Shown piece by piece: positions 16,641 to 25,246 of a stretch of 64,000 nucleotides of DNA. The DNA comes from Pedobacter antarcticus (GTDB lineage: Bacteria; Bacteroidota; Bacteroidia; Sphingobacteriales; Sphingobacteriaceae). Position 1 is the first letter of the stretch, and every line of letters begins with the position of its first letter. The stretch spans positions 372,001 through 436,000 of the forward strand of contig NZ_FONS01000002.1 of the NCBI RefSeq assembly GCF_900112985.1, given 5' to 3'. A model generated the notes under the pieces. The model was not told the DNA's origin. It made no database searches and was given only the letters and a program-made list of their open reading frames with translations. Made by a program: the position numbers and the translations under genes.

Positions 16641-18044
16641 ATGTCAAATATCAAACCATCCTTAGCCAAGGGTACCCGTGATTTCTCACCTCAGGAAATG
16701 GTGAAGCGTAATTTCATTTTTGATACCATTAAAAAAGTATTTAAAAAATACGGGTATGCTGAAATTCAGACTCCATCGATGGAAAACCTGTCTACCCTGA
16801 CTGGGAAGTATGGTGATGAAGGTGATAAACTTATCTTTAAAATCCTGAATTCAGGCGATTATTTAGCTAAAGCTAATCAGATAAATTTGGCCGAAAAGAA
16901 TTCTTCAGCATTAATCTCTTCAATCAGTGAAAAAGCGTTGCGGTATGATCTGACTGTTCCTTTTGCAAGGTATGTAGTCATGCATCAGAACGACATCGCT
17001 TTGCCCTTTAAACGTTTCCAGGTTCAGCCGGTTTGGCGTGCAGACAGACCTCAAAAAGGGCGTTACAGAGAATTTTATCAATGCGATGTAGATGTAGTCG
17101 GATCGCCGAGTTTGTTGAATGAGGCCGAATTCGTACTTATCTACCAGGAAGCACTGACTAATCTGGGGATGAAGGATTTCACTATTAAAATTAATAACAG
17201 GAAAATCCTGAGTGGTATCGCCGAAATAATCGGTAAACCGGAATTGATTATTGATATGACAGTAGCGATTGACAAACTGGACAAAATTGGTTTGGATGGT
17301 GTGATCAAAGAGTTACTGGACCGCGGATTTACAGATGCAGATATAGATAAACTGAAGCCAGTTATTTTGTTGGAAGGTAATAATGAGACTAAACTGGCTC
17401 AGTTAAAAGAAGTGCTGGCTAATTCGGAAACAGGACTTAAAGGGATTGAAGAACTGGAGCAGGTTTATAGCTACGTCCAGAATCTCCTTTCAGGAAGTCA
17501 GCTTAAATTTCCCGACCTGGAGCTGGATATTACTTTAGCGAGGGGCCTTAATTATTATACAGGCTGTATTTTCGAAGTTAAAACTAATGAAGCTGCAATG
17601 GGGAGTATCGGTGGTGGTGGAAGATATGATGACCTGACAGGGATGTTCGGATTGAAAGGTTTGACCGGGGTTGGGATATCTTTCGGAGCTGACCGAATCT
17701 ATGACGTGATGGACGAACTTGAACTGTTCCCTGAATCTGCGACTGCCGGTACAACCGTATTAATCAGTAATTTCGATGCGCAGGCCGAACTTTATGCGCT
17801 GCCTGTATTACAGCAGTTCCGTGAGGCTGGGATTGCAGCTGAACTTTACCCGGCATCAGCAAAACTTAAAAAGCAAATGGGTTATGCAGATGCTAAATCT
17901 ATCCCTTATGTCATTTTGATTGGAAGTGACGAAATGGAAAGCGGAAAACTGACACTTAAAAATATGCAAAGTGGTTCCCAACAACAATTAAATGCTGAGG
18001 AAATCACTTCAATCCTAATAAAGGAGATCAACGGCGCAGATTAA
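16641..18044 (+). CDS. hisS: Histidyl-tRNA synthetase
   Basis: 467 residues from ATG 16641; a longer frame from 16611 exists but the first ten codons run through the promoter and terminator region and are not conserved-looking. Class II synthetase charging tRNA-His. Visible are motif 2 (QPVWRADRPQKGRYREFYQCD), the histidine-binding ARGLNYYTG and motif 3-like GGGGRYDDLTG followed by VGISFGADRI, then the C-terminal anticodon-binding domain (about 375-460). The stop overlaps that of the convergent dienelactone hydrolase gene in a shared TTAA. Confidence 0.96.
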   Translation: MSNIKPSLAKGTRDFSPQEMVKRNFIFDTIKKVFKKYGYAEIQTPSMENLSTLTGKYGDEGDKLIFKILNSGDYLAKANQINLAEKNSSALISSISEKALRYDLTVPFARYVVMHQNDIALPFKRFQVQPVWRADRPQKGRYREFYQCDVDVVGSPSLLNEAEFVLIYQEALTNLGMKDFTIKINNRKILSGIAEIIGKPELIIDMTVAIDKLDKIGLDGVIKELLDRGFTDADIDKLKPVILLEGNNETKLAQLKEVLANSETGLKGIEELEQVYSYVQNLLSGSQLKFPDLELDITLARGLNYYTGCIFEVKTNEAAMGSIGGGGRYDDLTGMFGLKGLTGVGISFGADRIYDVMDELELFPESATAGTTVLISNFDAQAELYALPVLQQFREAGIAAELYPASAKLKKQMGYADAKSIPYVILIGSDEMESGKLTLKNMQSGSQQQLNAEEITSILIKEINGAD

Positions 18045-18811
18045 TGCGATGTTAATTCTTTAAGAAAAAGCAGAAAATGTTCCCAGGAACGTTTATCTGC
18101 TTTTTCATTATACGCGGCGCCTTTCGAATTATCGTTGCCGGCGGCAGGTTCTGTAAAAGCATGCACTGCATTAGCATATGCAATTAACTGCCAGTCTGCT
18201 TTGGCCTTGCGCATTTCATCTTCAAAAGCGAGTACCTGAGCTGGAGGTACGGAAGGATCATCAGCACCATGTAAAACGAGAACAGCCGGTTTTATTGCAG
18301 AGTCACTAGCGCGCTCAGGATCTTTTCCTAGTCCGCCGTGGAAGGAAACAACGCCCTTTACCGGGAAGTTGGCTCTAGCCGCTTCAATTGCGCCTGTCCC
18401 GCCGAAACAATAACCGATTACGACAATCTCATTTGGATTTGCACCAGATTTAATCAGCTGTTGTAGCGCAAGCCTGATCCTCTCCTGATAGATTTTATAA
18501 TTTTTCTTATAAAACCCCGATTGCTCTGCCGCAGATTTATTGTCTGTAGGATAATGTCCCTCACCATAGATATCGGCAATGAAGGCATAATAACCCGTTT
18601 TGGAAAGTTCTTCCGCTACCTTTTTGGCGTGATCATCAATACCTTTCCAGGCAGGCAGGATAAGTATACCTGTTTTGCCGGTTCCGGGTTTCGCAGGTAT
18701 GATCGACAGGCCGCTAAGTTTTTGGTCTTTATCCTGATAGCTCACAGGTTTGAGTTGTGCGAAGGATGTCGAAACGATCAGACTAAGTACAATGGTGAGT
18801 TTCGTGTTCAT
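18041..18811 (-). CDS. Dienelactone hydrolase family protein, exported
   Basis: 256 residues from ATG 18811, which places a signal peptide at the N terminus (about 1-18, ending SFAQ); an upstream ATG at 18844 would bury it. Alpha/beta hydrolase of the DLH family with Cys135 as nucleophile in GYCFGG, Asp in LHGADDPSVP and His in AVHAFTEP. DLH proteins open dienelactones or other esters; the exported form here points to periplasmic ester turnover, substrate unknown. Divergent from Ku with 72 bp between the starts and convergent with hisS with overlapping stops. Confidence 0.9.
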   Translation of the reverse strand: MNTKLTIVLSLIVSTSFAQLKPVSYQDKDQKLSGLSIIPAKPGTGKTGILILPAWKGIDDHAKKVAEELSKTGYYAFIADIYGEGHYPTDNKSAAEQSGFYKKNYKIYQERIRLALQQLIKSGANPNEIVVIGYCFGGTGAIEAARANFPVKGVVSFHGGLGKDPERASDSAIKPAVLVLHGADDPSVPPAQVLAFEDEMRKAKADWQLIAYANAVHAFTEPAAGNDNSKGAAYNEKADKRSWEHFLLFLKELTSH

Positions 18812-18883
18812 ATCGATAAGTTTATGGTTCAGCAATTTAAACAAACTCCTTACAATATTGTTAAAATCTCAAAGGACAATCTT

Positions 18884-19651
18884 ATGAGAACTATATGGAA
18901 AGGATCGATTGGATTTGGGCTGGTTAATATACCAGTTAAATTATACGCAGCTGTGCAGACCAGCCGTTTAGATCTGGATATGCTCGACGGTAAAGATCAT
19001 TCCAGAATCAAGTATCAGCGGATTAATGAACACACCGGAAAAGAAGTACCATATAACAGAATTGTGAAAGGTTATATGCTCGACGAACAGTATGTAATAC
19101 TAGATGAGCATGATTTTGAGGATGCAAGTCCGGAAAAGAATAAAATGATCAATCTGGAGAATTTTGTTGGTATAGATGAAATTGATCCAATTTATTATGA
19201 GACTTCTTATTATGCACTGCCTGAGAAACAAGGTAAGAAAGCATATTCCCTGTTGCTTAAAGCCCTGACGGGGGCAAAAAAGGCCGGTGTGGCCCGATTC
19301 GTATTACGCAGCACGGAAAACCTGTGTGTAATTCACCCGTTAGACGATGTATTGGTTATTACCAAGATCAGATTTGATGAAGAAATCCGGCCAACGTCAG
19401 AACTGGATATCCCGAAGCCTGATACTATCACTAAGAAAGAGCTCGATGTGGGCCTGGCGCTTATCAAGCAATATACATCCCCATTTAATATTGAAGGGTT
19501 TAAAGACGAGTATAATGGAGAACTGCTCAAAATTATTAAAGCAAAAGCCAAAGGGAAACGTGTGAAAATCAAAAAATTGAAAATTACCGAAGAAAAGAGT
19601 GATGACCTTTATAGTCAGTTGATGCAGAGTTTGGGAAAAAAAGGAGCGTGA
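18884..19651 (+). CDS. ku: Ku protein for non-homologous end joining
   Basis: 255 residues from ATG 18884. The frame is open far upstream through the neighbouring gene, but the canonical bacterial Ku opening (RTIWKGSIGFGLVNIPVKLY) begins exactly here. The Ku core beta-barrel covers most of the protein (DGKDHSRIKYQRI, YYETSYYALPEKQGKKAY, LCVIHPL), ending in a Lys-rich tail as is usual. It binds broken DNA ends as a homodimer and recruits LigD. LigD is not in this window. The stop abuts directly the stop of the convergent receiver gene. High confidence. Confidence 0.95.
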   Translation: MRTIWKGSIGFGLVNIPVKLYAAVQTSRLDLDMLDGKDHSRIKYQRINEHTGKEVPYNRIVKGYMLDEQYVILDEHDFEDASPEKNKMINLENFVGIDEIDPIYYETSYYALPEKQGKKAYSLLLKALTGAKKAGVARFVLRSTENLCVIHPLDDVLVITKIRFDEEIRPTSELDIPKPDTITKKELDVGLALIKQYTSPFNIEGFKDEYNGELLKIIKAKAKGKRVKIKKLKITEEKSDDLYSQLMQSLGKKGA

Positions 19652-20035
19652 TTACCTGTCTTTATCCAGAATAGCTTCAATCTTGTCTAATAAACTATCG
19701 ATGTCGAAAGGCTTGGCAAGAAAATCATCAGGTTTTTCAGAGCCATGTTCTATGTTTTCAACAGTATAACGCGCGGAAATCATCAGCACAGGAATTTTGC
19801 TGGTGTGGTCCTGTGAGCGGATCAGCGTAAGCAAGTCTCTGCCATCTACATCCGGTAGCATGATATCAAGAATGATAAGATGCGGCTTATGCAAATTTAT
19901 ATGCTGTAAAATATCTGCGCCTTTATTTAAACCGGTCACCTGATATGCCTCACTTTGCAGTATAAGTGTGATTACATCTAGAATCGCACGATTATCTTCA
20001 ACAACAAGTATGTTTTTATTGACTGACGGACCCAT
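19652..20035 (-). CDS. Stand-alone response regulator receiver (CheY-like)
   Basis: 127 residues from ATG 20035, chosen because a perfect -7 box lies 18 nt upstream (20054-20061). One REC domain only: acidic pair E13-D14, phosphoacceptor Asp57 in LIILDIMLPD, Lys in LAKPFD near 110. No output domain, so it signals by protein contact or as a phosphate shuttle. No kinase gene is adjacent; the partner is unknown. Its stop codon touches the stop of the convergent Ku gene with no gap. Confidence 0.92.
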   Translation of the reverse strand: MGPSVNKNILVVEDNRAILDVITLILQSEAYQVTGLNKGADILQHINLHKPHLIILDIMLPDVDGRDLLTLIRSQDHTSKIPVLMISARYTVENIEHGSEKPDDFLAKPFDIDSLLDKIEAILDKDR

Positions 20036-20053
20036 GATGCTATCTGTATTACA

Positions 20054-20061
20054 CAAATATA
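20054..20061 (-). promoter_or_regulatory. -7 box TATATTTG of the receiver gene
   Basis: Exact TAnnTTTG on the minus strand, ending 18 nt before the ATG at 20035. Confidence 0.55.
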
Positions 20062-20127
20062 TCAAAAACAGATCATGTTTATGTAAATTCAGATTTGTAT
20101 AAACAAAAAATGAACGTAAGCGTCAAA

Positions 20128-21438
20128 TTACACCTCTTCATTCAATTTTGGCTGATATGTATCCGTTTTAACCACCGCTTTTAATTCCTGGAGTATCGTA
20201 TACAGACCGAAGTTGGTGCGATTTACATAAATAAAGTGTTTTACTCCCCTGGCTTGCTTAAATTCGGGCATTTTTGCAATTTTTTCACCGTAAAGGTAGA
20301 GCTTCTCAAAAAACTCAGGTTGGCTGAAATCGAAAGTTTTGCTGGTATATGGCTTGGCAAAAAGCTGGATCATTTCCAGGTAGGCTTGATAATAAAAGTC
20401 AATCTGGCTGGGAGAATCACCCGGAAGAATCATTTCTAATTTACGGAAAGCCTGTATCGTTTTTTCCCGGTCATTTATTACATCTGTAGAAATTAAGGAG
20501 AAGAACGGCTGATAAAAATCTTCTGGCATCTCTTTAATACAACCGAAGTCGATGACGCCAAGTTTCTCATCTGGTGTGATCAGGAAGTTTCCCGGATGCG
20601 GATCCGCATGTACAGCTCTGAGCTCATGCTGCTGAAAATTATAAAAGTCCCATAGTGCCTGGCCGATTTTATTACGCAGCTGTTGGGAGGGGTTCGTTGC
20701 CAGGAATTCCCGGAGATGTTTGCCTTCAATCCAGTCCATGGTAATAATTCTCTTACCTGACAATTCGGGGTAGTAACTTGGAAAAACTACATTATCAAGC
20801 ACTACGCAAGCATTGGTAATCTCTATGGACCTTCTTACCTCGAGTTCATAGTCTGTTTCTTCCAATAGACGTTCTTCGACCTCAGCGATATAGATATTAA
20901 GTTCTTTTTCACTCATCCCGAGCAGACGGAACGCAAAAGGTTTGACCAGCTTGAGATCTGAAGAGATGCTGTCTCCAACACCAGGATACTGAATTTTAAT
21001 GGCGAGTTTCTTTCCATTCAGTTCTGCCTCATGTACCTGTCCAATAGATGCGGCGTGGGTCGAACTGAGTTTAAATTTATCGTAAATCGCTTCCGGATTT
21101 TTACCGAAATTCTTTTTGAAAGTGCGTACGATCAGCGGCCCCGAAAGAGGTGGCGCATTATATTGAGACTGTGTGAATTTATCTATATAAGATTTCGGCA
21201 GGATATTTTTATCCATGCTCAGCATTTGTGCTATTTTTAAGGCGCTGCCTTTCAGTTCGCTCAGCGACTTGTAAATGTCCGTTGCGTTGTCCTCATTCAA
21301 CTGTGCTCTGTCCAGATCCGGATTGAATAGTTTCTTAGAATAATGTTTGATATAATTTCCCCCTATCTGGAAGCCTGTCTTAACAAATTTTGCAGACCTT
21401 TCAACTTTGGTAACCGGGATACTTTCTTGCTCGTTCAT
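20128..21438 (-). CDS. ABC1/AarF/UbiB-family atypical kinase
   Basis: 436 residues. Family signatures: the KxGQ-type helix KGSALKIAQ (63-71), the Ala-rich loop THAASIGQVH (128-136), Lys148 in LAIKIQYP, the catalytic loop HADPHPGNF (277-285) and the metal-binding DFG (297-299). No C-terminal membrane segment is evident, unlike UbiB. Members support ubiquinone or menaquinone biosynthesis or lipid homeostasis by ATPase-like activity. It follows the TetR gene by 11 bp on the same strand, so the two are an operon and the regulator probably controls it. Confidence 0.92.
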   Translation of the reverse strand: MNEQESIPVTKVERSAKFVKTGFQIGGNYIKHYSKKLFNPDLDRAQLNEDNATDIYKSLSELKGSALKIAQMLSMDKNILPKSYIDKFTQSQYNAPPLSGPLIVRTFKKNFGKNPEAIYDKFKLSSTHAASIGQVHEAELNGKKLAIKIQYPGVGDSISSDLKLVKPFAFRLLGMSEKELNIYIAEVEERLLEETDYELEVRRSIEITNACVVLDNVVFPSYYPELSGKRIITMDWIEGKHLREFLATNPSQQLRNKIGQALWDFYNFQQHELRAVHADPHPGNFLITPDEKLGVIDFGCIKEMPEDFYQPFFSLISTDVINDREKTIQAFRKLEMILPGDSPSQIDFYYQAYLEMIQLFAKPYTSKTFDFSQPEFFEKLYLYGEKIAKMPEFKQARGVKHFIYVNRTNFGLYTILQELKAVVKTDTYQPKLNEEV

Positions 21439-21449
21439 GCAGGCTTATT

Positions 21450-22094
21450 TCAGATAGTAAAAGATTTTTTATTTCTGGAGAGGAATTTTCCATATTCCAG
21501 TAAATTATCCAGCGGAGAACGCTGTAAAAGATCAAAAGTTACGTTGATACCCTTTTCAATAGCTTCATCTGTTTTCTCAAAGTCTGTGCTGTCGTCGTTA
21601 ACCCAGAAATTCAGAATAAAGCCGAACTGTATCCATAAAGCATCCTTATATCTTTTTGTGAGAAATTTGCGATCTGCTATTTCGCCATTTTCCAGACCTT
21701 CGGCAATCAGCTCATCGGCAAAGTTTTCAAAGATTGGTCTCACACCGGAGAGCACTTCCGGAGCACTGAGTCTTTTAGGGGATCTACCTAGCGAATAGAT
21801 GATAAAACTTCTGTCTTTTTTTAACAATTCAGTATAGCTGTAGAAAAAAGATAACATTTTGTCCCTGGAAGAATATTCCGTCCATACTTCCTGGCCACGG
21901 ATAGCAGATAAAGTCTCTACTGTTAATTCAACCCAGATTATTTTTTCAATACTGTCAAAAGACGCGAAGAAACTGTAGAAGTCTGCTTCGGATATTTTCA
22001 GCTTCTTAACAAAACTGTAGACAGATTTCGGTTGCCCATCATGTGTCAGCACATAATCGATGTAACCGTTTCTAATTTGTTGCGCAGTTGCCAT
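21450..22094 (-). CDS. TetR-family regulator
   Basis: 214 residues from ATG 22094. The N-terminal DNA-binding region (about 1-55) has the TetR layout, with a helix-turn-helix around SVYSFVKKLKISEADFYSFF, followed by an all-helical ligand-binding domain (TetR C-terminal type). A longer frame to 22223 has no family resemblance. It is the first gene of an operon with the ABC1 kinase and is divergent from the His/Cys-rich protein gene, so it could also act on that promoter; this is inference. Ligand unknown. Confidence 0.82.
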   Translation of the reverse strand: MATAQQIRNGYIDYVLTHDGQPKSVYSFVKKLKISEADFYSFFASFDSIEKIIWVELTVETLSAIRGQEVWTEYSSRDKMLSFFYSYTELLKKDRSFIIYSLGRSPKRLSAPEVLSGVRPIFENFADELIAEGLENGEIADRKFLTKRYKDALWIQFGFILNFWVNDDSTDFEKTDEAIEKGINVTFDLLQRSPLDNLLEYGKFLSRNKKSFTI

Positions 22095-22248
22095 AATTGT
22101 TTTATTAATGAACGAAATAAAGGCAGGATTAGTTTTGAATCCGCATTTAATTACCTGTGTTTCACCTGCAATTTCCTGACATTTCGATAAAAAGTAGTCA
22201 TATGAGCGCAATGTTACGTTCATGAGTTTTTATTTACCCCGTTTTACG

Positions 22249-22256
22249 TATTTTTG
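22249..22256 (+). promoter_or_regulatory. -7 box TATTTTTG ahead of the His/Cys-rich gene
   Basis: Exact TAnnTTTG ending 6 nt before the likely TTG start at 22263. Confidence 0.45.
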
Positions 22257-22262
22257 TTCAGC

Positions 22263-22604
22263 TTGAAAGCACATCGTCAACATATCAGTCAGCTACTGGC
22301 ATTCCTTTTACTCTGCGTGTTTGCTATAGCGTTAACACCATGGAGTTCTCTGCACCATCATCAGGAGCAGCAGGAAAGTTGTGCGAAGCCGGGCGACTTT
22401 TGTCAGCACAAAGTGCATATCAGTAAACAGCAGCATAATTGTCTGGTCTGTTCTGCCCATTTCGAAAAAGATTACAGTAAAACAAGTCAAACACCTGCTA
22501 TCAGTATCGGCAGTAGTTATCTCCGCTATGCAGACCTTATCGCGCATGCCGGTTATACGGCCTTAATCAGTCAGTCACTTCGTGGCCCCCCTTTGTACAG
22601 CTAA
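22263..22604 (+). CDS. Small exported His/Cys-rich protein, possibly metal binding
   Basis: About 113 residues. There is no ATG; TTG at 22263 (or TTG at 22254, which lies inside the -7 box) is the only reasonable start. A hydrophobic signal or anchor segment (about 10-28) is followed by LHHHQEQQES and three Cys plus a HNCLVCSAH motif, then a C-terminal SLRGPP. This layout resembles the DUF2946-type small proteins found beside metal-related TonB receptors, but the assignment is tentative. It lies 119 bp upstream of a TonB-dependent receptor on the same strand. Copper, zinc or haem handling is a guess from composition and context. Confidence 0.6.
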   Translation: MKAHRQHISQLLAFLLLCVFAIALTPWSSLHHHQEQQESCAKPGDFCQHKVHISKQQHNCLVCSAHFEKDYSKTSQTPAISIGSSYLRYADLIAHAGYTALISQSLRGPPLYS

Positions 22605-22723
22605 TTTGCTGGCGGATTTTCCGCTGTAATTCCGGGCGAAATGCGCGGACGAAGAATTGTACAATTGATCAGGCATAATCTGTTTGCTTCGGCGGAGCAG
22701 AGGAGCCAATTTAAGAAACTTTT

Positions 22724-25042
22724 ATGAAGAAGATATTTCTGCTCATAGCGCTGCTATGTTCAGTTTTTGCTGCATTTCCTGTTTTAGCAGTAGATAATGC
22801 AGTGCTGCGAGGTAGGATCACTGATACCCAAAACCAGCCGTTACCAGGAGCAACAATTAGTATTCCGGATCTGCGTATTTCAGCTATTGCAGGAGCCGAT
22901 GGAACATTTAAATTCAGTCAGGTTCCAACAAGAGGTGCAGCGCTGGTGCAGGTGAGTTATATCGGTTATCAGACCATTACCAGAACTATAAACTTTTCAA
23001 GTCCGGGTGATTTGGATTTTGTACTTAAAGCCAGCGTAATAGAAGGACGCGAGGTGGTTATTACCGGCACAGCATCTAGCTCAGATAACCGGAAGAACAG
23101 CACCTCTGTGACTACGGTAAGTAAAGATGATCTGCTTTACCGCCCTTCAACCAATCTGATGGATGCTCTGAGCAGGGTGCCAGGAGTATCTCAGGTTACA
23201 ACCGGACCTGCTATTTCCAAACCGGTAATCCGAGGCTTGAGTTATAACCGTGTCGTTACGTTGAATAATGGCGTCAAACAACAAGGGCAACAGTGGGGGG
23301 ATGAGCATGGAGTTGAGATTGACCAGTACAGTGCAGACCGGGTCGAGATTCTCAGAGGCCCTGCGAGTCTTATGTATGGCTCAGATGCATTAGGAGGTGT
23401 AATCAATATTTTGGACGGACTTCCTGCACCGGAAGGAACGCTGAGAGGTGAGTTTCTGACAAACTATGCGACAAATAACGGCATGACAGGTAATTCATTA
23501 ATGTTACAGGGCAATGAGAACGGACTGGTTTATAAGGTACGAGGATCTTATAAGAATGCCTATGCCTACAAGACGCCCACTGAGTATGTACCTAACTCGG
23601 GGTTCAATGAAACTAATTTTGGAGGTCAGATTGGTTTGAATAAAAAATGGGGATATGCACATTTAGATGCTTCAAGCTTCCGTACGCGTATCGGTTTTTA
23701 TGATCCGGAAAGAAATGAAGATGGACAACTGATAAATGAAGATGGAGAACCTTTCACTAAGTCAGAGAACAAAGACAGGACATTAGCCTATCCGCAACAG
23801 GATATCAGGCACTATAAAATTGCTTTGAATAGTAATATTCTGTTAGGGGAGGGTAGTTTGAAAGCGACACTCGGTTACCAGCATAACCTGCGCCGTGAGC
23901 TGGAAGAACCAGGTGAAGATCCTGCGTTGTTCCTGAATAGCTATACTTACAGTTACGACCTAAAATATTCTTTTAAAAACTTTAATGGCTGGTCTCCGGT
24001 GGTTGGCGTTTCAGGCGAGTTTATTCACAGTTTAAATACAAGCGGAGAAGAGCAGCTTATTCCTGACTTTGATTCCAGGACATTTGGAGCATTTGCATTT
24101 ATCAAAAAAACGTGGGATAAAAGCACCTTTAATGCCGGTGCGAGGATCGATTACCGGAAGATGACTGGAAAGGCATTTGAAGGAGAAGAATCGAGCTTTG
24201 GCGCCTTTAGCAACCAATTTAATAGAGTGTCAGGTGCATTAGGATACACCTACGAGTTTAATGATGCCCTGAGTTTTAAAGCGAATGCAGGATCGGCATT
24301 TCGGGCACCAAATATTGCTGAGTTAGCCAGTAATGGAGTTCATGAAGGTGCATTTCGTTATGAAATTGGGAATGCAGACCTGAAACCGGAACAGAGTTTC
24401 CAGTTTGATGCGTCCTTTGATTATCAAAACCAGTACGTGAGTGCCAGTTTAGGTGGTTTTGCGAATATCATAAACAATTATATTTATTACAGAGCAGACG
24501 GCGAGACTATTGAGGCTCAGGATAGAAAGTTCCCTGTCTTCCGTTTTGTTCAGGACGACGCATTCCTTCGCGGTGTAGAAGCTATGCTGACATTGCACCC
24601 GGTACATTATCTGCATTTTGAGAATAGTTTCTCCTATACACGTGCCACGAACCGTGCAAATAAAGAATCCCTGCCATTCATTCCGGCGGCTACTTTAAGA
24701 AATGAACTGCGTTTTGAACCAGAGGTTCGCGGAACAAAACATAGTTATATTTCAGTTGGAATAGATAACTTCTTTAAGCAGAATAAAGTTGACAGTTTTG
24801 AGCAATCCAGTTCCGGTTATACGTTGTTAAATGCTGCAGTGGGCACGACGCTTAAGTTGAGTAAAAAACAGGATATTACTTTGTATGTAGCTGGTAAGAA
24901 CTTGCTGAATAAAGCTTATTATGATCACTTGAGCCGCTTTAAACCAGGGAGGTTAAGCGAAGAAGAGCCAACATTGGGAATCTATAACCAGGGTAGAAAT
25001 GTAACTTTTGGAGTAACACTTCCATTCACTATTAAAAATTAA
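22724..25042 (+). CDS. TonB-dependent outer-membrane receptor
   Basis: 772 residues. Signal peptide (about 1-22), CarboxypepD_reg-like beta-sandwich (about 27-105, VLRGRITDTQNQPLPGATIS), plug domain (about 115-230, with VPGVSQVTTGPAISKPVIRG and VEILRGPASLMYGSDALGGV) and a 22-strand barrel ending in GVTLPFTIKN. The length and barrel type fit small-ligand receptors (metals, metal chelates, haem) and not SusC glycan importers, which are near 1000 residues and paired with SusD; no SusD is present. The His/Cys-rich gene immediately upstream suggests a metal substrate, unproven. Two hairpins follow the stop. Confidence 0.93.
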   Translation: MKKIFLLIALLCSVFAAFPVLAVDNAVLRGRITDTQNQPLPGATISIPDLRISAIAGADGTFKFSQVPTRGAALVQVSYIGYQTITRTINFSSPGDLDFVLKASVIEGREVVITGTASSSDNRKNSTSVTTVSKDDLLYRPSTNLMDALSRVPGVSQVTTGPAISKPVIRGLSYNRVVTLNNGVKQQGQQWGDEHGVEIDQYSADRVEILRGPASLMYGSDALGGVINILDGLPAPEGTLRGEFLTNYATNNGMTGNSLMLQGNENGLVYKVRGSYKNAYAYKTPTEYVPNSGFNETNFGGQIGLNKKWGYAHLDASSFRTRIGFYDPERNEDGQLINEDGEPFTKSENKDRTLAYPQQDIRHYKIALNSNILLGEGSLKATLGYQHNLRRELEEPGEDPALFLNSYTYSYDLKYSFKNFNGWSPVVGVSGEFIHSLNTSGEEQLIPDFDSRTFGAFAFIKKTWDKSTFNAGARIDYRKMTGKAFEGEESSFGAFSNQFNRVSGALGYTYEFNDALSFKANAGSAFRAPNIAELASNGVHEGAFRYEIGNADLKPEQSFQFDASFDYQNQYVSASLGGFANIINNYIYYRADGETIEAQDRKFPVFRFVQDDAFLRGVEAMLTLHPVHYLHFENSFSYTRATNRANKESLPFIPAATLRNELRFEPEVRGTKHSYISVGIDNFFKQNKVDSFEQSSSGYTLLNAAVGTTLKLSKKQDITLYVAGKNLLNKAYYDHLSRFKPGRLSEEEPTLGIYNQGRNVTFGVTLPFTIKN

Positions 25043-25052
25043 TAATAACACG

Positions 25053-25127
25053 GCTGAGCCAGTTTCTGCTCAGCGTTTGCAAACAGGAGGCGCCTGGTTT
25101 TTCTATGGATAAATCAGGCGCCTCTTT
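25053..25127 (+). terminator. Tandem hairpins after the receptor gene
   Basis: Hairpin 1: GCTGAGC (25053-25059) with GCTCAGC (25068-25074). Hairpin 2: GAGGCGCCTG (25087-25096) with CAGGCGCCTC (25115-25124), then TTTGTAT. The second is the likely terminator. Confidence 0.7.
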
Positions 25128-25246
25128 GTATATAATGCCGGAAATCCAATTTCCGTTCAATGTAATTTTAATAAACACACAGCGCCTTTATCTTTAATAA
25201 AACTTATTTTTACTATTTTAATAGTAACGATATTATACCTTATTAC

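Noticed and set aside
18521-18883. Upstream in-frame extension of Ku through the dienelactone hydrolase gene
   Set aside because: It is antisense to a good gene and the canonical Ku start motif begins exactly at 18884.
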